DNA of 64,000 nucleotides, taken from Pedobacter changchengzhani (GTDB lineage Bacteria > Bacteroidota > Bacteroidia > Sphingobacteriales > Sphingobacteriaceae). Below are positions 27,169 to 37,276 of the stretch, piece after piece (position 1 is the stretch's first letter; every line of letters begins with the position of its first letter). The translations under genes were made by a program, and so were the position numbers. The DNA is taken from the NCBI RefSeq assembly GCF_004354365.1, contig NZ_SJCY01000004.1, positions 1 through 64,000 on the forward strand. Direction: 5' to 3'. The notes below the pieces were generated by a model. That model made no database searches, had not been told where the DNA came from, and worked only from the letters and a program-made list of their open reading frames with translations.

Positions 27169-27888
27169 ATGTCACAGTTTATTTTGCACAAAGAAAATAC
27201 CAGAGGCCATGCAAATCATGGTTGGTTAAATGCGCATCATTCTTTTAGCTTCGCTAACTATTATAATTCTGAACGGATGCACTTTGGTGCGTTAAGGGTT
27301 TTAAATGACGATTTGATTGATGGCGGACAGGGTTTCGGTGCGCACCCGCATGATAATATGGAAATTATTACCATTCCATTGGCTGGCGCAATTGCGCATA
27401 AAGACAGTATGGGCAACGAAGCAGTAATAAAAGCTGGCGAAATACAGGTAATGAGTGCAGGTACGGGTGTTAGTCACAGCGAGGTTAATGCGCTGCCTAA
27501 CGTTCAATTAAATTTATTGCAGATTTGGTTATTCCCGAACCAGAAAAATGTTGCTCCACGTTACGATCAACGCATGCTTGATGTAAATGCTAGGCACAAC
27601 AATTTTCAGCAAATTTTATCTCCAAATTCAACCGATGATAACGTATGGATTCATCAAGATGCATGGTTCTCTTTAGGGAAATTTGATGCCGATTTTGCAA
27701 CCGACTATAAAATTAAAAAGGCAGGTAATGGGGTTTATGCTTTTGTAATAAGCGGAGAAGTTACCATTGACGGACATATTTTAAATGAAAAAGATGGCTT
27801 AGGGATTTGGGAAACCGATGCAATTAAATTTAAAGCAAATACCGCCGATGCAGAAGTATTGTTAATGGATGTTCCGATGGAGTTTTAA
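27169..27888 (+). CDS. Pirin-family cupin protein
   Basis: 239 residues, bicupin of the pirin/YhhW group. The N-terminal metal site is visible: GFGAHPHDNMEIITIPLAG supplies two His, and GTGVSHSEVN supplies His and Glu. The characteristic opening HGWLNAHHSFSFANYYN and LNDDLIDGGQGF are present. Family members bind iron, and some oxidise quercetin; a redox-sensor role has been proposed in others. ATG27169 follows a clear A/G-rich leader. Alone between two intergenic repeat stretches. Confidence 0.9.
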   Translation: MSQFILHKENTRGHANHGWLNAHHSFSFANYYNSERMHFGALRVLNDDLIDGGQGFGAHPHDNMEIITIPLAGAIAHKDSMGNEAVIKAGEIQVMSAGTGVSHSEVNALPNVQLNLLQIWLFPNQKNVAPRYDQRMLDVNARHNNFQQILSPNSTDDNVWIHQDAWFSLGKFDADFATDYKIKKAGNGVYAFVISGEVTIDGHILNEKDGLGIWETDAIKFKANTADAEVLLMDVPMEF

Positions 27889-28000
27889 ATTGGTTAACGG
27901 TTGTGAGTTACGGGCTGTAGGTCTAATTGCCTAATTATAAGCTTGTAACTTTCAACCTTTCAGCCTTAGGCTTTTTGCTTTTACCTTTGAAATCAAGAAT

Positions 28001-28294
28001 ATGCAAACTACAAAACTTTACATTGGTAGAGATGCCAAAATTACCAAAATAATGAGGCGCTTGCTTAACGCTCGGCCAGAGTGGAATGGTTTTAGTGTTT
28101 GCACGGATGATGAAGCGATTTCAATTTGCCACGAACAAGTAGTAGATTTAGTTTTACTTGGCAACGGTATTGATCAAGATTGTGAAGATGGATTAAAGCT
28201 AGAGCTCCGTGCGATAAAACCCAGCTTAAAAATAATACAACATTATGGGGGTGGGAGTGGGTTATTGTACGGGGAGATTATGGAGGCGTTGTAA
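28001..28294 (+). CDS. Small protein resembling a shortened receiver domain, function unknown
   Basis: 97 residues. The layout is that of the first part of a response-regulator receiver fold: a beta strand KLYIGRDAKIT, a helix KIMRRLLNARPEW, a strand FSVCTDDEAISICHEQ, then VDLVLLGNGIDQDCEDGLKLEL, IKPSLKIIQHYGGGSGLLYGEIMEAL. The phosphorylatable Asp expected after the VDLVLL strand is absent (Gly-Asn-Gly there), and the fold is shorter than the usual 120 residues. If related, it cannot be phosphorylated in the standard way. It lies between pirin and the convergent TPR regulator. I do not recognise a named family. Confidence 0.55.
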   Translation: MQTTKLYIGRDAKITKIMRRLLNARPEWNGFSVCTDDEAISICHEQVVDLVLLGNGIDQDCEDGLKLELRAIKPSLKIIQHYGGGSGLLYGEIMEAL

Positions 28295-28331
28295 TCGCTG
28301 CTTTAGCTAGAACCTAATGCTGACCCTAATT

Positions 28332-30065
28332 TTAACGATTAAGTTCCTTATTTTGTTCTTCAAAAATGGCATCATACAACTCAGAATATCTCTTTTTCAG
28401 CCTTTGTTTTGCCTTTTTAACAGCATCTATCGATAAACCTAAAATTCTCGATATTTCTACATTGTTCATGCCGAGTTTGGTTAAAAAGATCAATCTCAAA
28501 TTTGAGTCTGTAATGCCTGAAAAATTCTGGATTAAATGTTGGTAGTATTCAGGATACGCTTCTATGAAAGATTTTTTGAAAGCTAACCAAGATTCATTGG
28601 TTAAAAGGTGAGAGTTTAAGAGCGAAAGTATTTTTTCCGAATGCTGTTTACCTTCATAAGAAGTAGATGTATTTGCTTTTTCTACCTCCATTTCTAACAG
28701 TTCTATCTGACTGTTTTTCTCGTCGAGGTAAGTTTTGTAAGCAGCTAATGTTTGCGTACTTGTACTCAATTTCTGTTCAGAATTAACTTTATCCAGTTTA
28801 AATGCCAATACGGTGTTGTTGAAATTCGCTTTGTCTGATTTTATGGTTTCTTTATATCGGTTTACCACCAAGATCATGATAATGGATAGAAATGCACAAC
28901 AAATTATGGCGCCCATTTTCAGTATGGACTCCTTAGCACGCTTATCTTTTTCAGTCTCCACGCTCGCCTGTAATTTTGCTTTTTCTAAATTCCAGCCCAT
29001 TCGCATTATAATATCCTTGCTATCGAGCGTTCGGAGTTGATTTTTTAATGTTTCTAAATTTCTTCTGGCTGATAATTCATCCGCTACATTTCCGGTTTTC
29101 TTAGCGATTTCTAAAATGAGCGTATTTATTTCATAATCATCACTTTTAAACTGAACTTGCGACGACGCCAATTTTCTTGCTAAATTTAAGTTGATAGTTG
29201 CCTCCGAAAGGTTATCGCTTGCCAAATAAACTTTGCTAATCAATACTAGCGCGTAAACTGTATTTTGTACATTTCCTACTTTTTTAGAGAGGGTTAAATC
29301 TTGTTGTAAACGCTGTAAAGCTAAAGTGAAGTTTTTGTTCTTTAGATTAATCTCTGCTAAATTTCCGAGTGCTTTCCCATAACGAAGCTCATCATTACTG
29401 GCTTTTGCGTGTGCCAGTGTTTCGTTAAAATATTTTTCGGCTTCTTCTGGTTTGTTAAGTCTGATGTAGCATAGACCTAGCGCATCGGTTATGCTGGCCA
29501 GTTGTACTAGGTCGCCATTAGCATTTTTATTGGCAATTTCTAAATATTCTATGGCTTTATGGTAATCGCCAACTGTACTTAAAAAGTATGCTATTTTTTT
29601 ATAAGTTTCACCAGGCGATATCACCTCACTATCATCTGCTTTGTCTAAATTTTTTATGCAGTAACTAAAAAATGGGAAAGAATTTTCGTACTTACGATAA
29701 GTGTAAAGGTAGAAGCCATACTGTAACGATGCCCAAATCTGCAGTTCCTTTTGCTTTGTTTTCTCGCAATTTAAAATTGCTTTCTTAAATAGATTGGTTG
29801 TACTGTCGTTTAGCTTTTGTTGTTTCGATGCAATTAAATTGGCACTAAAAACTTGTTCTATTATAGTTCTGGAAGGGTCAGTTTTCGAGAAGCCATCAAA
29901 CGCTTGACTTGTAACAATATTCAGGTCTTGTAAATTTTTTATTGATGCACTTTGCTTTTTTATGGCCTCAATAATTTTATTGTTGATTTCTGGAGTATTG
30001 TACGCGCGTAAAAATAATGGACATATAAAAAAAATAGAAAGAATGATTAGCTTCTTGGTACTCAT
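28332..30065 (-). CDS. Exported TPR sensor with membrane helix, coiled coil and C-terminal HTH
   Basis: 577 residues. Signal-like N terminus MSTKKLIILSIFFICPLFLRAYN; TPR repeats to about 330 (SITDALGLCYIRLNKPEEAEKYFNETLAHAK, ALGNLAEINLKNKNFTLALQRLQQ). One membrane helix at about 380-402 (AIICCAFLSIIMILVVNRY) is followed by a coiled coil. A helix-turn-helix of LuxR-like shape lies near the C terminus (LTKLGMNNVEISRILGLSIDAVKKAKQRLKKRY). It reads as a one-piece trans-membrane regulator: TPR domain in the periplasm, DNA-binding domain in the cytoplasm. It is divergent from the giant type IX cargo gene, 253 nt away, which makes that gene a candidate target; this is inference only. Confidence 0.8.
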   Translation of the reverse strand: MSTKKLIILSIFFICPLFLRAYNTPEINNKIIEAIKKQSASIKNLQDLNIVTSQAFDGFSKTDPSRTIIEQVFSANLIASKQQKLNDSTTNLFKKAILNCEKTKQKELQIWASLQYGFYLYTYRKYENSFPFFSYCIKNLDKADDSEVISPGETYKKIAYFLSTVGDYHKAIEYLEIANKNANGDLVQLASITDALGLCYIRLNKPEEAEKYFNETLAHAKASNDELRYGKALGNLAEINLKNKNFTLALQRLQQDLTLSKKVGNVQNTVYALVLISKVYLASDNLSEATINLNLARKLASSQVQFKSDDYEINTLILEIAKKTGNVADELSARRNLETLKNQLRTLDSKDIIMRMGWNLEKAKLQASVETEKDKRAKESILKMGAIICCAFLSIIMILVVNRYKETIKSDKANFNNTVLAFKLDKVNSEQKLSTSTQTLAAYKTYLDEKNSQIELLEMEVEKANTSTSYEGKQHSEKILSLLNSHLLTNESWLAFKKSFIEAYPEYYQHLIQNFSGITDSNLRLIFLTKLGMNNVEISRILGLSIDAVKKAKQRLKKRYSELYDAIFEEQNKELNR

Positions 30066-30318
30066 TATGTTAATTAAGAGATGTTCAGATCCACCACCAA
30101 TATCTTAATTAATTCCACCAAATTGAAATGCTGCGGCCTGTTCATTTTCGAAAAGTGTAAGTTAATCTTATAACGTATTGATTTTTTGATATTTAAAATA
30201 AGTAAGGACCACGTTTTTTATTTGTCTCTTTTTTGTCCCCCCCTAAAATTTGCACTGTAAACACATTGTTTGCCATTTTTGAGTTCAGTAAACTTTTGCT
30301 TATTCTAAATTTATCATT

Positions 30319-33300
30319 ATGGAAAAACCATTACTTATTTGCTTTTCTAACAAAAGACATTTTTCTTTTTTCAAGAAAATTTTATTCATTTCATTACTCG
30401 GCGTATTTTGCCAACTCAAAGGTTTTGGGCAAAGTAGCCCTGAAGATTTTGATGGTTTAATTCGTAAGGAAGTAAATGACCTATATTTGAAGATAATTTG
30501 GGGCGATTTACCGATGACGGGTGCTGGTGATTCATATGCTCGTCTTAAAATGACTAATTTTATTGGTTACCAAGGTTGGAATTATTACTATGGAGATGTT
30601 GAGCACAATAACGGTTATCGAAGTTATCCAGCGGGCAGTAGCTCTAGTAATATTGGCCCATACAGAGATTATAATGTTCAAATATATTACGAATGGGGAA
30701 AAGACTGTTCTGGTTGTACGTTAAAATGGGGTACTGTATATCGAAGTGGAACAACACCCAAACTTAAAGCCATTACAAACCTTAACGTAACGGATCAGGT
30801 TTTTCCATTACTTACTTGGGCTAAGGGCTCGAATATTGATGATAGCAAGTTAAATTTTGAAGTTTATAGAAATGGAAACTACATAACAAAATTAGCTGGT
30901 AATGTGCGGAATTATACCGATAAAACAGTGCCTAGCAGTGGTAATTATGTTTACAGTATACGTACTGTACTTAGTAGCAATGCGCCAAGCGATTGGAATC
31001 ATAGTGGCAATGCTTGTGAGCCGGCCTTCAATGCTAGTTCCTTTAATTATGTTAAAAAAGCGGTCACTGCAACAACGGATCAGGCAGGTAGAGTAAAATT
31101 AACGTGGCCATCGTATAACAGTACGAAGGGCATAGGTGAAATTATTGTGTACAAAGATGGGGAACAGCTCATTAATTTAAGCGAATCAGCTAAAACTTAT
31201 AGCGATAGCGATGTAATACCAGGTATGTACTACAGTTATACTATTGGGTTTGTTAACGACGATGATGACAGTACACCCGCAATAGACGAAAACTTTAGGT
31301 TGCCAATTGTAGATGGGAAAAGCTTGCCAAATGGTAAAATAAGCGGCTACATCAAAGGTAAAACAAATGCAGGATCAGAAGGTATAGTGGTTACCGCAAC
31401 ATCTAAATTGAAAATTTCTGATAATAAAAATTCAGACAAATACACTTATAGCGATACCACAGATGCATCTGGATATTACCAAATTTTGAATGTGTTTTAT
31501 GGCAACGGTGCTGATTATGTAATGACACCGGCTGTACCGGGTTACACTAAAAAACGTTTCAATCCTGATTCTTTAAGTAGAAAATTAACTTATGATGATG
31601 CTAACAAGCAAAATGTAGATTTTACTGATACCGCATCCTTCGCCATTAGCGGGAAGGTATATTTTACAGCCATTAAAGATTCGCTTAACAATGACGTGTT
31701 TTTGCCATTGCAAGACGCAGAAGTTTGGATAGATGGGAAATTTAGTACACTTACAACTAAAAGTGATGGTTCTTATAACTTGGGCATTAGTACGCCTGGC
31801 CCACATGCTATTCAAATTAAATTTAAAGATCATCGTATTGATTTTGCTGGCACTACCGATACTATTCGGACTGTAAATGTTAATAAATTAATAAACGACT
31901 TCAATTTTGTTGATAACGCTACTGAAACGCTTACTATTAAAGTTACGGCCAGTTGCGATGCGCCGATAGGAGAGTATGTAACCCTCAAATTAAATTCGCT
32001 TAAAACAGGTACAACTAACGTAAACGGGCCACCGCAGCCGATTAAGTATGGTAAGCTATTGCATGTAAGTTCTTACGATTGGGATAAGGGCAATCCAAGA
32101 AACCCTGGCCAACAGAAAATGGGCGAAATTACAATGGTTTTGCCTGCAACAGGTTTCGAAGGACAAATTGTTCAGGTTTATGAAAACACTGGAATTAATT
32201 CCAACAAACTTGAATATTTTACTAAAACCTATAATTTACTGAAAGTAGATTTAGCACAAAAAGATACTACAAAAAATATTCAGAAAAGTATAAAAATTAA
32301 CACAATACCTGCTGATACTACATTTAGACCAGATGGCTCGATCTATAAAATTGTACCTTCTCGAAAAGATTCAGTTTTAATAAGTGATACAACTTACGTT
32401 GCAAGCGTGCCGAAAATGGAATTTATTTATCATGATAAATTACAATTATTAATAAATGGTGGCAATCCAGCTTTTGCTGATTCAGTTAGATTTAATCCCG
32501 GTGGTGTTTATAAATATCTGTTAGTACAAAATGATAAACATGTTTTAGATGTTAAAATAAGAGAAAGTTATTCTTATCGAGATGTTAACTACGCATGTAT
32601 TTTAGATACAGGTGATGTTTACATCTATGATGCCATATCTGATCTTGTAGATCGGAAAGAATATAAATTAGATAGCTTAACGCATGCTGTAAAATATAAA
32701 GTTAAAGTAGGTGCACCAGTGTTGGAAGCGCCCTATCAAAAAACAATTCAAATTGTTGGCAAGGTAGGCTCGAGGGAAGCCAATCAAATCATCTCAGTGG
32801 TTGTAGAAGGAGAACGAGCCCGTAGTGCCACGTTTGTAACCAAAACACCAGAAATACCATTATTTGTACTCCACGACCCACCAGGCGATAAATCCTTCGC
32901 TACCATAAGCAAAGGTACAACCATGAGTACTAAAATGACAACCCAATATGCGGGTGGCGCAGGTGGTGGTGCTTATACAGATTTAAAAATAGGTGTGGGT
33001 GCTGTTGCGCCAATAAGTGGCGAGTACAGTGCAGCTGTGCAGGTAACTGCACGAGTGGAAGCTGGTGCTGATAAGAGTTCCAGTACAAGTACTACATTTA
33101 CCAATACGTTTACAGAGGATTTCTCTACCTCGGGAGAAGAAACATTGGTGGGTGCAGATGGTGATGTTTATGTTGGTGCATCGATGAATATGGTGTATGC
33201 CCTAACGGATATTTTAAAATATGATGCGGTAAAGATGGACATGGTAAGAGATACGGCTTTAGCTGCCGATCTTAACAATTTTAACACAACGTTTTTATAT

Positions 33301-36300
33301 ACCGAATATCACATCAAAAATATTCTATTAAAACAGTTAGAAACTTTATACTCCATTTCCAAAAACACTTTTGATGTTACGCAACAGAAATTTGATAGTG
33401 GAGATAAAAGTATAACCATTCAAAATTTAATCGATTTAAATAGGTCTCAATTAGAATATAAAGCCAGTATTGCAGCATGGCAAAAAGCGCTAGCCAATAA
33501 TAAAACGAATAGAGATAAAGCGGGTGCGGTAAAATTGCCTGTCGGTACCCAAGGTGTAGTGGGCGATAATATATCGCTAAGTGCAGGTGCGGTGTATGAC
33601 AACTCAATTAGTATGGAGAGTGATACTACGAGTTCTAGCGAAGTATCTGTTTACTTAAATGGCGAAATAACCGTAGGTGGTGTTGTAAAAAGTGGGGCGG
33701 CAAACGAGAAAACTTTCGGGGGCTTGGCTACTTTTAGATTTAATTGGTCAGAAGCGAACGAAACTAGCGCTATAAAAACCACCACAACGAGTTATCACTT
33801 AGAAGATAACGATTTGGGCGATTTTATCTCCATCGATTTAAAAAAGGATAAAGTTTATGGTACACCAGTTTTTAAAGTGATATCTGGCTCTACCAGTTGT
33901 CCACATGAAGACAACACACAATACCGCCATTTGCCAGCAATGCAGGTTAGTGGAGCAAGTGAGCAACGCAACGTGCCTTCAGATCAGGCCGCAAAATTCG
34001 AGATTTTAATTTCGAATAGAAGCGAAAGCGATGAAACGGTAGAATATGCAATTAAATTAAATCCTTTAAGCAATCCAAACGGTGCAAGAGTTTTAGTAGG
34101 TGGACAAGATGTTACCAACGGACAGGCCACCTATTTTATCCCAACAGGAAAAAGCTTTAAATTACCAGTAGAAGTTTTTAGAGGTCCACTTTCTAGTGTG
34201 TATGAAGATTTATCATTGGTAATTTTTTCTACATGCGACAACACCTTGGATGATATTTCTGATGCAAATATTGCGAAACCATCCGTTAAGATAAATGCTT
34301 ATTTCCAAAATAAATGTAGTGATATAGATTTGTTTGTGCCTGGGAATAATTGGTTAGTCAATCAATCAAACAGCAATAAATTATTTGTAGCATTTAGCAA
34401 ATACGATGCTTCGGCAGCATCTCCACTCACTACCGTTGGTTTGCAGTACCGAAAAATTAATCAAGATTATGAGAACTCGTTGTGGCAAACGGTTGTTACA
34501 GTTCCAAAATCAGATTTAAAAGACAAATATTACGATTACACTTTCGATGTAAGCACTTTGCCCGATGGAAAATATGAAATCAGATCGATAGCAGTTTGCC
34601 AGAGCGTGGATGTTAACTATTCGCCGGTGTACAGCGGAACGATAGATCGAGTATCGGCAGTAGCATTTGGTTTGCCCACACCCGCAAATGGTATCTTAAC
34701 ATCAAGCGATGTTGTTGGGGTTAAATTTAACAAAGATATTGTTTACACCAATTTAGCCAATCCCGTAAAAGTTATTTTAAAGCGAAAAGACAACGGACAA
34801 ATTATCCCGGCAACGGTTACAGGCGATGGTAGAACATTTATTGTAAAAACCATACCAGAATCTGCCATGAGCGATTACGAAAACGTAGAGCTGACCGCAA
34901 TTGTTAAAAATTTACTTGATTTGAGCGGAAACAAGGTTGCCGATAGCGTAAAATGGGATTTTGTTGTTAACCTTAGTCCGGTTTACTGGGCGCCAACAAA
35001 TGTTAATATAAATGCAATAGAAAATGTGCAAAGTAACTTCAGCGCAAAGCTGAAAAATAAATCTGCGCTCGTTCAAGATTTCAGCATCGTAAAATATCCC
35101 GCTTGGTTAACGCCATCGTACAAAGCAGGTAAATTGGTGCCTTTAGGCGAGCAGAACATCGATTTTATTATTGATAAAAACCTTAATACAGGTACTTATA
35201 CCGATACCGTTATTACAATGGCCGATAACAAAAGGCAGTTGTTGTACGTAATCGTTAATGTATTGCGTACACCTCCAAATTGGACGGTTAATCCATCAAA
35301 CTTTAAGTACAACATGAGTTTAACTACTCAGTTTAGTTTAAACGCTACCGATACCCTTACTTCGATTGATGTGAGAGATAAAATGGGTGTATTTGTTGGC
35401 GATGAGTGTAGAGGAGTTGCTGATATTACCTATGATGCCAATTCGAAAAAATATGTGGCGTTTATCACGGCATATTCTAACGCAGCCAACGAAAGTTTAT
35501 CGGTACATTTTTGGGATACCTATCCTGGTATTGAGTACCAAGGCTTAGAGCGAATTAACTTCGTGCCAAATGGAACGGTTGGAAGCGCCGATAATACATT
35601 TATTCTTCATCCCGAAGGTGTTTACCAAACCATACCACTCAAAAAAGGCTGGACATGGATTTCGCTGAATGTAAAAAATAGTGACATGAGCCTTAAAAAA
35701 GTATTGGCGAGTTTAAAACCTACCGAAGGCGATGTTATTAAAACTTTGAATAGCAATAATGTTTACAGTCAGTACAATAAAAAGTTAGGTTGGGCAGGTT
35801 CATTAGATAGCTTAAATGTTTACAACAGCTACATGATATATTTAGCTAAGCCTGATAGCTTGAGGGTGCTAGGACAGTTTATTACTAAAAATGTAAATGT
35901 TCAGTTAAACAAAGGTTGGAATTGGGCAGGTTACCCGCTGGCTGTTAATATGGAATTGAAAAATTACCTTAAAAACTATAAGCCTGCAGATGGTAGTCAA
36001 ATGGTGAGTCAAGAAGAGTTTGCGCAGTATAATGCTGCTAGCGATTCTTGGTCGGGTAGTTTAAAGTACTTAAGGCCAGGTAAAGGTTATAAATTTTATA
36101 GCAATGGCGATGGATTTACAATACCAGCAGTTGTTTACGATCCGGAAGTAAATATTATACCTATGCCAGATGTGAGTCCGATTAAAGACAGTACTACGCC
36201 TTTAGTTGTAAACAACAGCAATACGATAATTAATAGCACGGTTAATAACAATATGTCGGTAAATAGTACCAATTACGAAACCAACATGTCGGTAACATCT

Positions 36301-37248
36301 GTAATTAATCAAGGCGGGCAAATTGTAAACGATACCACAAACAGGTACGAAACGTATGTTTATGTAAACAATAACTTAGTCAACATTGTAAATCAAACTA
36401 CCTTGCAAGATGGGCAGGCGGTTGGCTTTATCCCGGTTACCGGAAATACTGGTGATGAGAATAAAAATGTTGTAATTAAAGTGTACGACAAGGAGGAGAA
36501 GAAGGAATATACGGCTAAGGTAACGCAACCAATAACCAATCAGGGCGATAATATTATTGGAACCATTGCCGCGCCAATAACGCTTGTTTTAGAAGGTAAC
36601 GCCGATATTATGGTAAGCAACCAAATTAGTAAAATCCGTGTTAATGTTGGCGATACGTTAAAATACACATTAACTAATAAAAATATGGGGCCAGATTTGG
36701 CCGTAAACACGGTGCTAATTGATACACTTAGTAAAGCTTTCGAATTTGTTTCGGCAAGTAGCGATGTAGTGTACGATTTTGCAAACCATACCATCAAAAT
36801 CAATACCTTAAAAATTGCGGTTAATGAATCTGTAAAAAGCGAAGTTATCTTAAGAGCACTAAAAGTTGGCACTCAAACTCTTGGTAAAGGTAAGGTAACT
36901 GTAAATAACGATGGCAACCTAAGCAACAATTTAATACCAGCAAATACGGTTTTTGTAGTAGATAAAAGGGCAAGCGAAGCTAAAATCCTTATACCAACTT
37001 TATTTACGCCTAACGGTGATGGAATTAATGATGTGTTTGAAATAGTAGGTTTAAACGATTTCTACGTCAGTAATTCGTTAACCATTTTTAACAAAAGCTA
37101 CAATATCGTTTATAAAAAGCAAAACTATCAAAACGATTGGAATGGAGATACGCTCCCAATGGGATCTTACGGGTACATTTTGAAAGCCGTAGATAAAGAT
37201 GGTAAAGAAGTAACTTTTAGAGGTTTTATAACCATAGTTTATCAATAG
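30319..37248 (+). CDS. Giant type IX-secreted multidomain protein with CHU_C-type sorting domain
   Basis: 2309 residues. Signal peptide within the first 38 residues (FFKKILFISLLGVFCQLKGFGQ). Then, in order: fibronectin-III-like segments (about 150-330, VFPLLTWAKG..., AGRVKLTWPSYN); carboxypeptidase-regulatory-like beta-sandwiches (about 345-530, GKISGYIKGKTNAGSEGIVVTATS; SFAISGKVYFTAI...); a long unassigned middle including a helical stretch near 990-1070; two related KGWTWISLNV / KGWNWAGYPL units (about 1770-1925); a DUF11-like repeat (about 2090-2210, VNVGDTLKYTLTNKNMGPDLAVNTVL); and the type B sorting domain (2223-2309, LFTPNGDGINDVFEIVGL...NDWNG...GSYGYILKAV). It should be exported through the type IX system to the cell surface or medium; the PorP/SprF gene follows at once. 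Binding partner unknown; looks adhesive or structural, with no catalytic site seen. Confidence 0.88.
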   Translation: MEKPLLICFSNKRHFSFFKKILFISLLGVFCQLKGFGQSSPEDFDGLIRKEVNDLYLKIIWGDLPMTGAGDSYARLKMTNFIGYQGWNYYYGDVEHNNGYRSYPAGSSSSNIGPYRDYNVQIYYEWGKDCSGCTLKWGTVYRSGTTPKLKAITNLNVTDQVFPLLTWAKGSNIDDSKLNFEVYRNGNYITKLAGNVRNYTDKTVPSSGNYVYSIRTVLSSNAPSDWNHSGNACEPAFNASSFNYVKKAVTATTDQAGRVKLTWPSYNSTKGIGEIIVYKDGEQLINLSESAKTYSDSDVIPGMYYSYTIGFVNDDDDSTPAIDENFRLPIVDGKSLPNGKISGYIKGKTNAGSEGIVVTATSKLKISDNKNSDKYTYSDTTDASGYYQILNVFYGNGADYVMTPAVPGYTKKRFNPDSLSRKLTYDDANKQNVDFTDTASFAISGKVYFTAIKDSLNNDVFLPLQDAEVWIDGKFSTLTTKSDGSYNLGISTPGPHAIQIKFKDHRIDFAGTTDTIRTVNVNKLINDFNFVDNATETLTIKVTASCDAPIGEYVTLKLNSLKTGTTNVNGPPQPIKYGKLLHVSSYDWDKGNPRNPGQQKMGEITMVLPATGFEGQIVQVYENTGINSNKLEYFTKTYNLLKVDLAQKDTTKNIQKSIKINTIPADTTFRPDGSIYKIVPSRKDSVLISDTTYVASVPKMEFIYHDKLQLLINGGNPAFADSVRFNPGGVYKYLLVQNDKHVLDVKIRESYSYRDVNYACILDTGDVYIYDAISDLVDRKEYKLDSLTHAVKYKVKVGAPVLEAPYQKTIQIVGKVGSREANQIISVVVEGERARSATFVTKTPEIPLFVLHDPPGDKSFATISKGTTMSTKMTTQYAGGAGGGAYTDLKIGVGAVAPISGEYSAAVQVTARVEAGADKSSSTSTTFTNTFTEDFSTSGEETLVGADGDVYVGASMNMVYALTDILKYDAVKMDMVRDTALAADLNNFNTTFLYTEYHIKNILLKQLETLYSISKNTFDVTQQKFDSGDKSITIQNLIDLNRSQLEYKASIAAWQKALANNKTNRDKAGAVKLPVGTQGVVGDNISLSAGAVYDNSISMESDTTSSSEVSVYLNGEITVGGVVKSGAANEKTFGGLATFRFNWSEANETSAIKTTTTSYHLEDNDLGDFISIDLKKDKVYGTPVFKVISGSTSCPHEDNTQYRHLPAMQVSGASEQRNVPSDQAAKFEILISNRSESDETVEYAIKLNPLSNPNGARVLVGGQDVTNGQATYFIPTGKSFKLPVEVFRGPLSSVYEDLSLVIFSTCDNTLDDISDANIAKPSVKINAYFQNKCSDIDLFVPGNNWLVNQSNSNKLFVAFSKYDASAASPLTTVGLQYRKINQDYENSLWQTVVTVPKSDLKDKYYDYTFDVSTLPDGKYEIRSIAVCQSVDVNYSPVYSGTIDRVSAVAFGLPTPANGILTSSDVVGVKFNKDIVYTNLANPVKVILKRKDNGQIIPATVTGDGRTFIVKTIPESAMSDYENVELTAIVKNLLDLSGNKVADSVKWDFVVNLSPVYWAPTNVNINAIENVQSNFSAKLKNKSALVQDFSIVKYPAWLTPSYKAGKLVPLGEQNIDFIIDKNLNTGTYTDTVITMADNKRQLLYVIVNVLRTPPNWTVNPSNFKYNMSLTTQFSLNATDTLTSIDVRDKMGVFVGDECRGVADITYDANSKKYVAFITAYSNAANESLSVHFWDTYPGIEYQGLERINFVPNGTVGSADNTFILHPEGVYQTIPLKKGWTWISLNVKNSDMSLKKVLASLKPTEGDVIKTLNSNNVYSQYNKKLGWAGSLDSLNVYNSYMIYLAKPDSLRVLGQFITKNVNVQLNKGWNWAGYPLAVNMELKNYLKNYKPADGSQMVSQEEFAQYNAASDSWSGSLKYLRPGKGYKFYSNGDGFTIPAVVYDPEVNIIPMPDVSPIKDSTTPLVVNNSNTIINSTVNNNMSVNSTNYETNMSVTSVINQGGQIVNDTTNRYETYVYVNNNLVNIVNQTTLQDGQAVGFIPVTGNTGDENKNVVIKVYDKEEKKEYTAKVTQPITNQGDNIIGTIAAPITLVLEGNADIMVSNQISKIRVNVGDTLKYTLTNKNMGPDLAVNTVLIDTLSKAFEFVSASSDVVYDFANHTIKINTLKIAVNESVKSEVILRALKVGTQTLGKGKVTVNNDGNLSNNLIPANTVFVVDKRASEAKILIPTLFTPNGDGINDVFEIVGLNDFYVSNSLTIFNKSYNIVYKKQNYQNDWNGDTLPMGSYGYILKAVDKDGKEVTFRGFITIVYQ

Positions 37249-37276
37249 TGTGGTATTTAGTTTAATGATTATAAAA

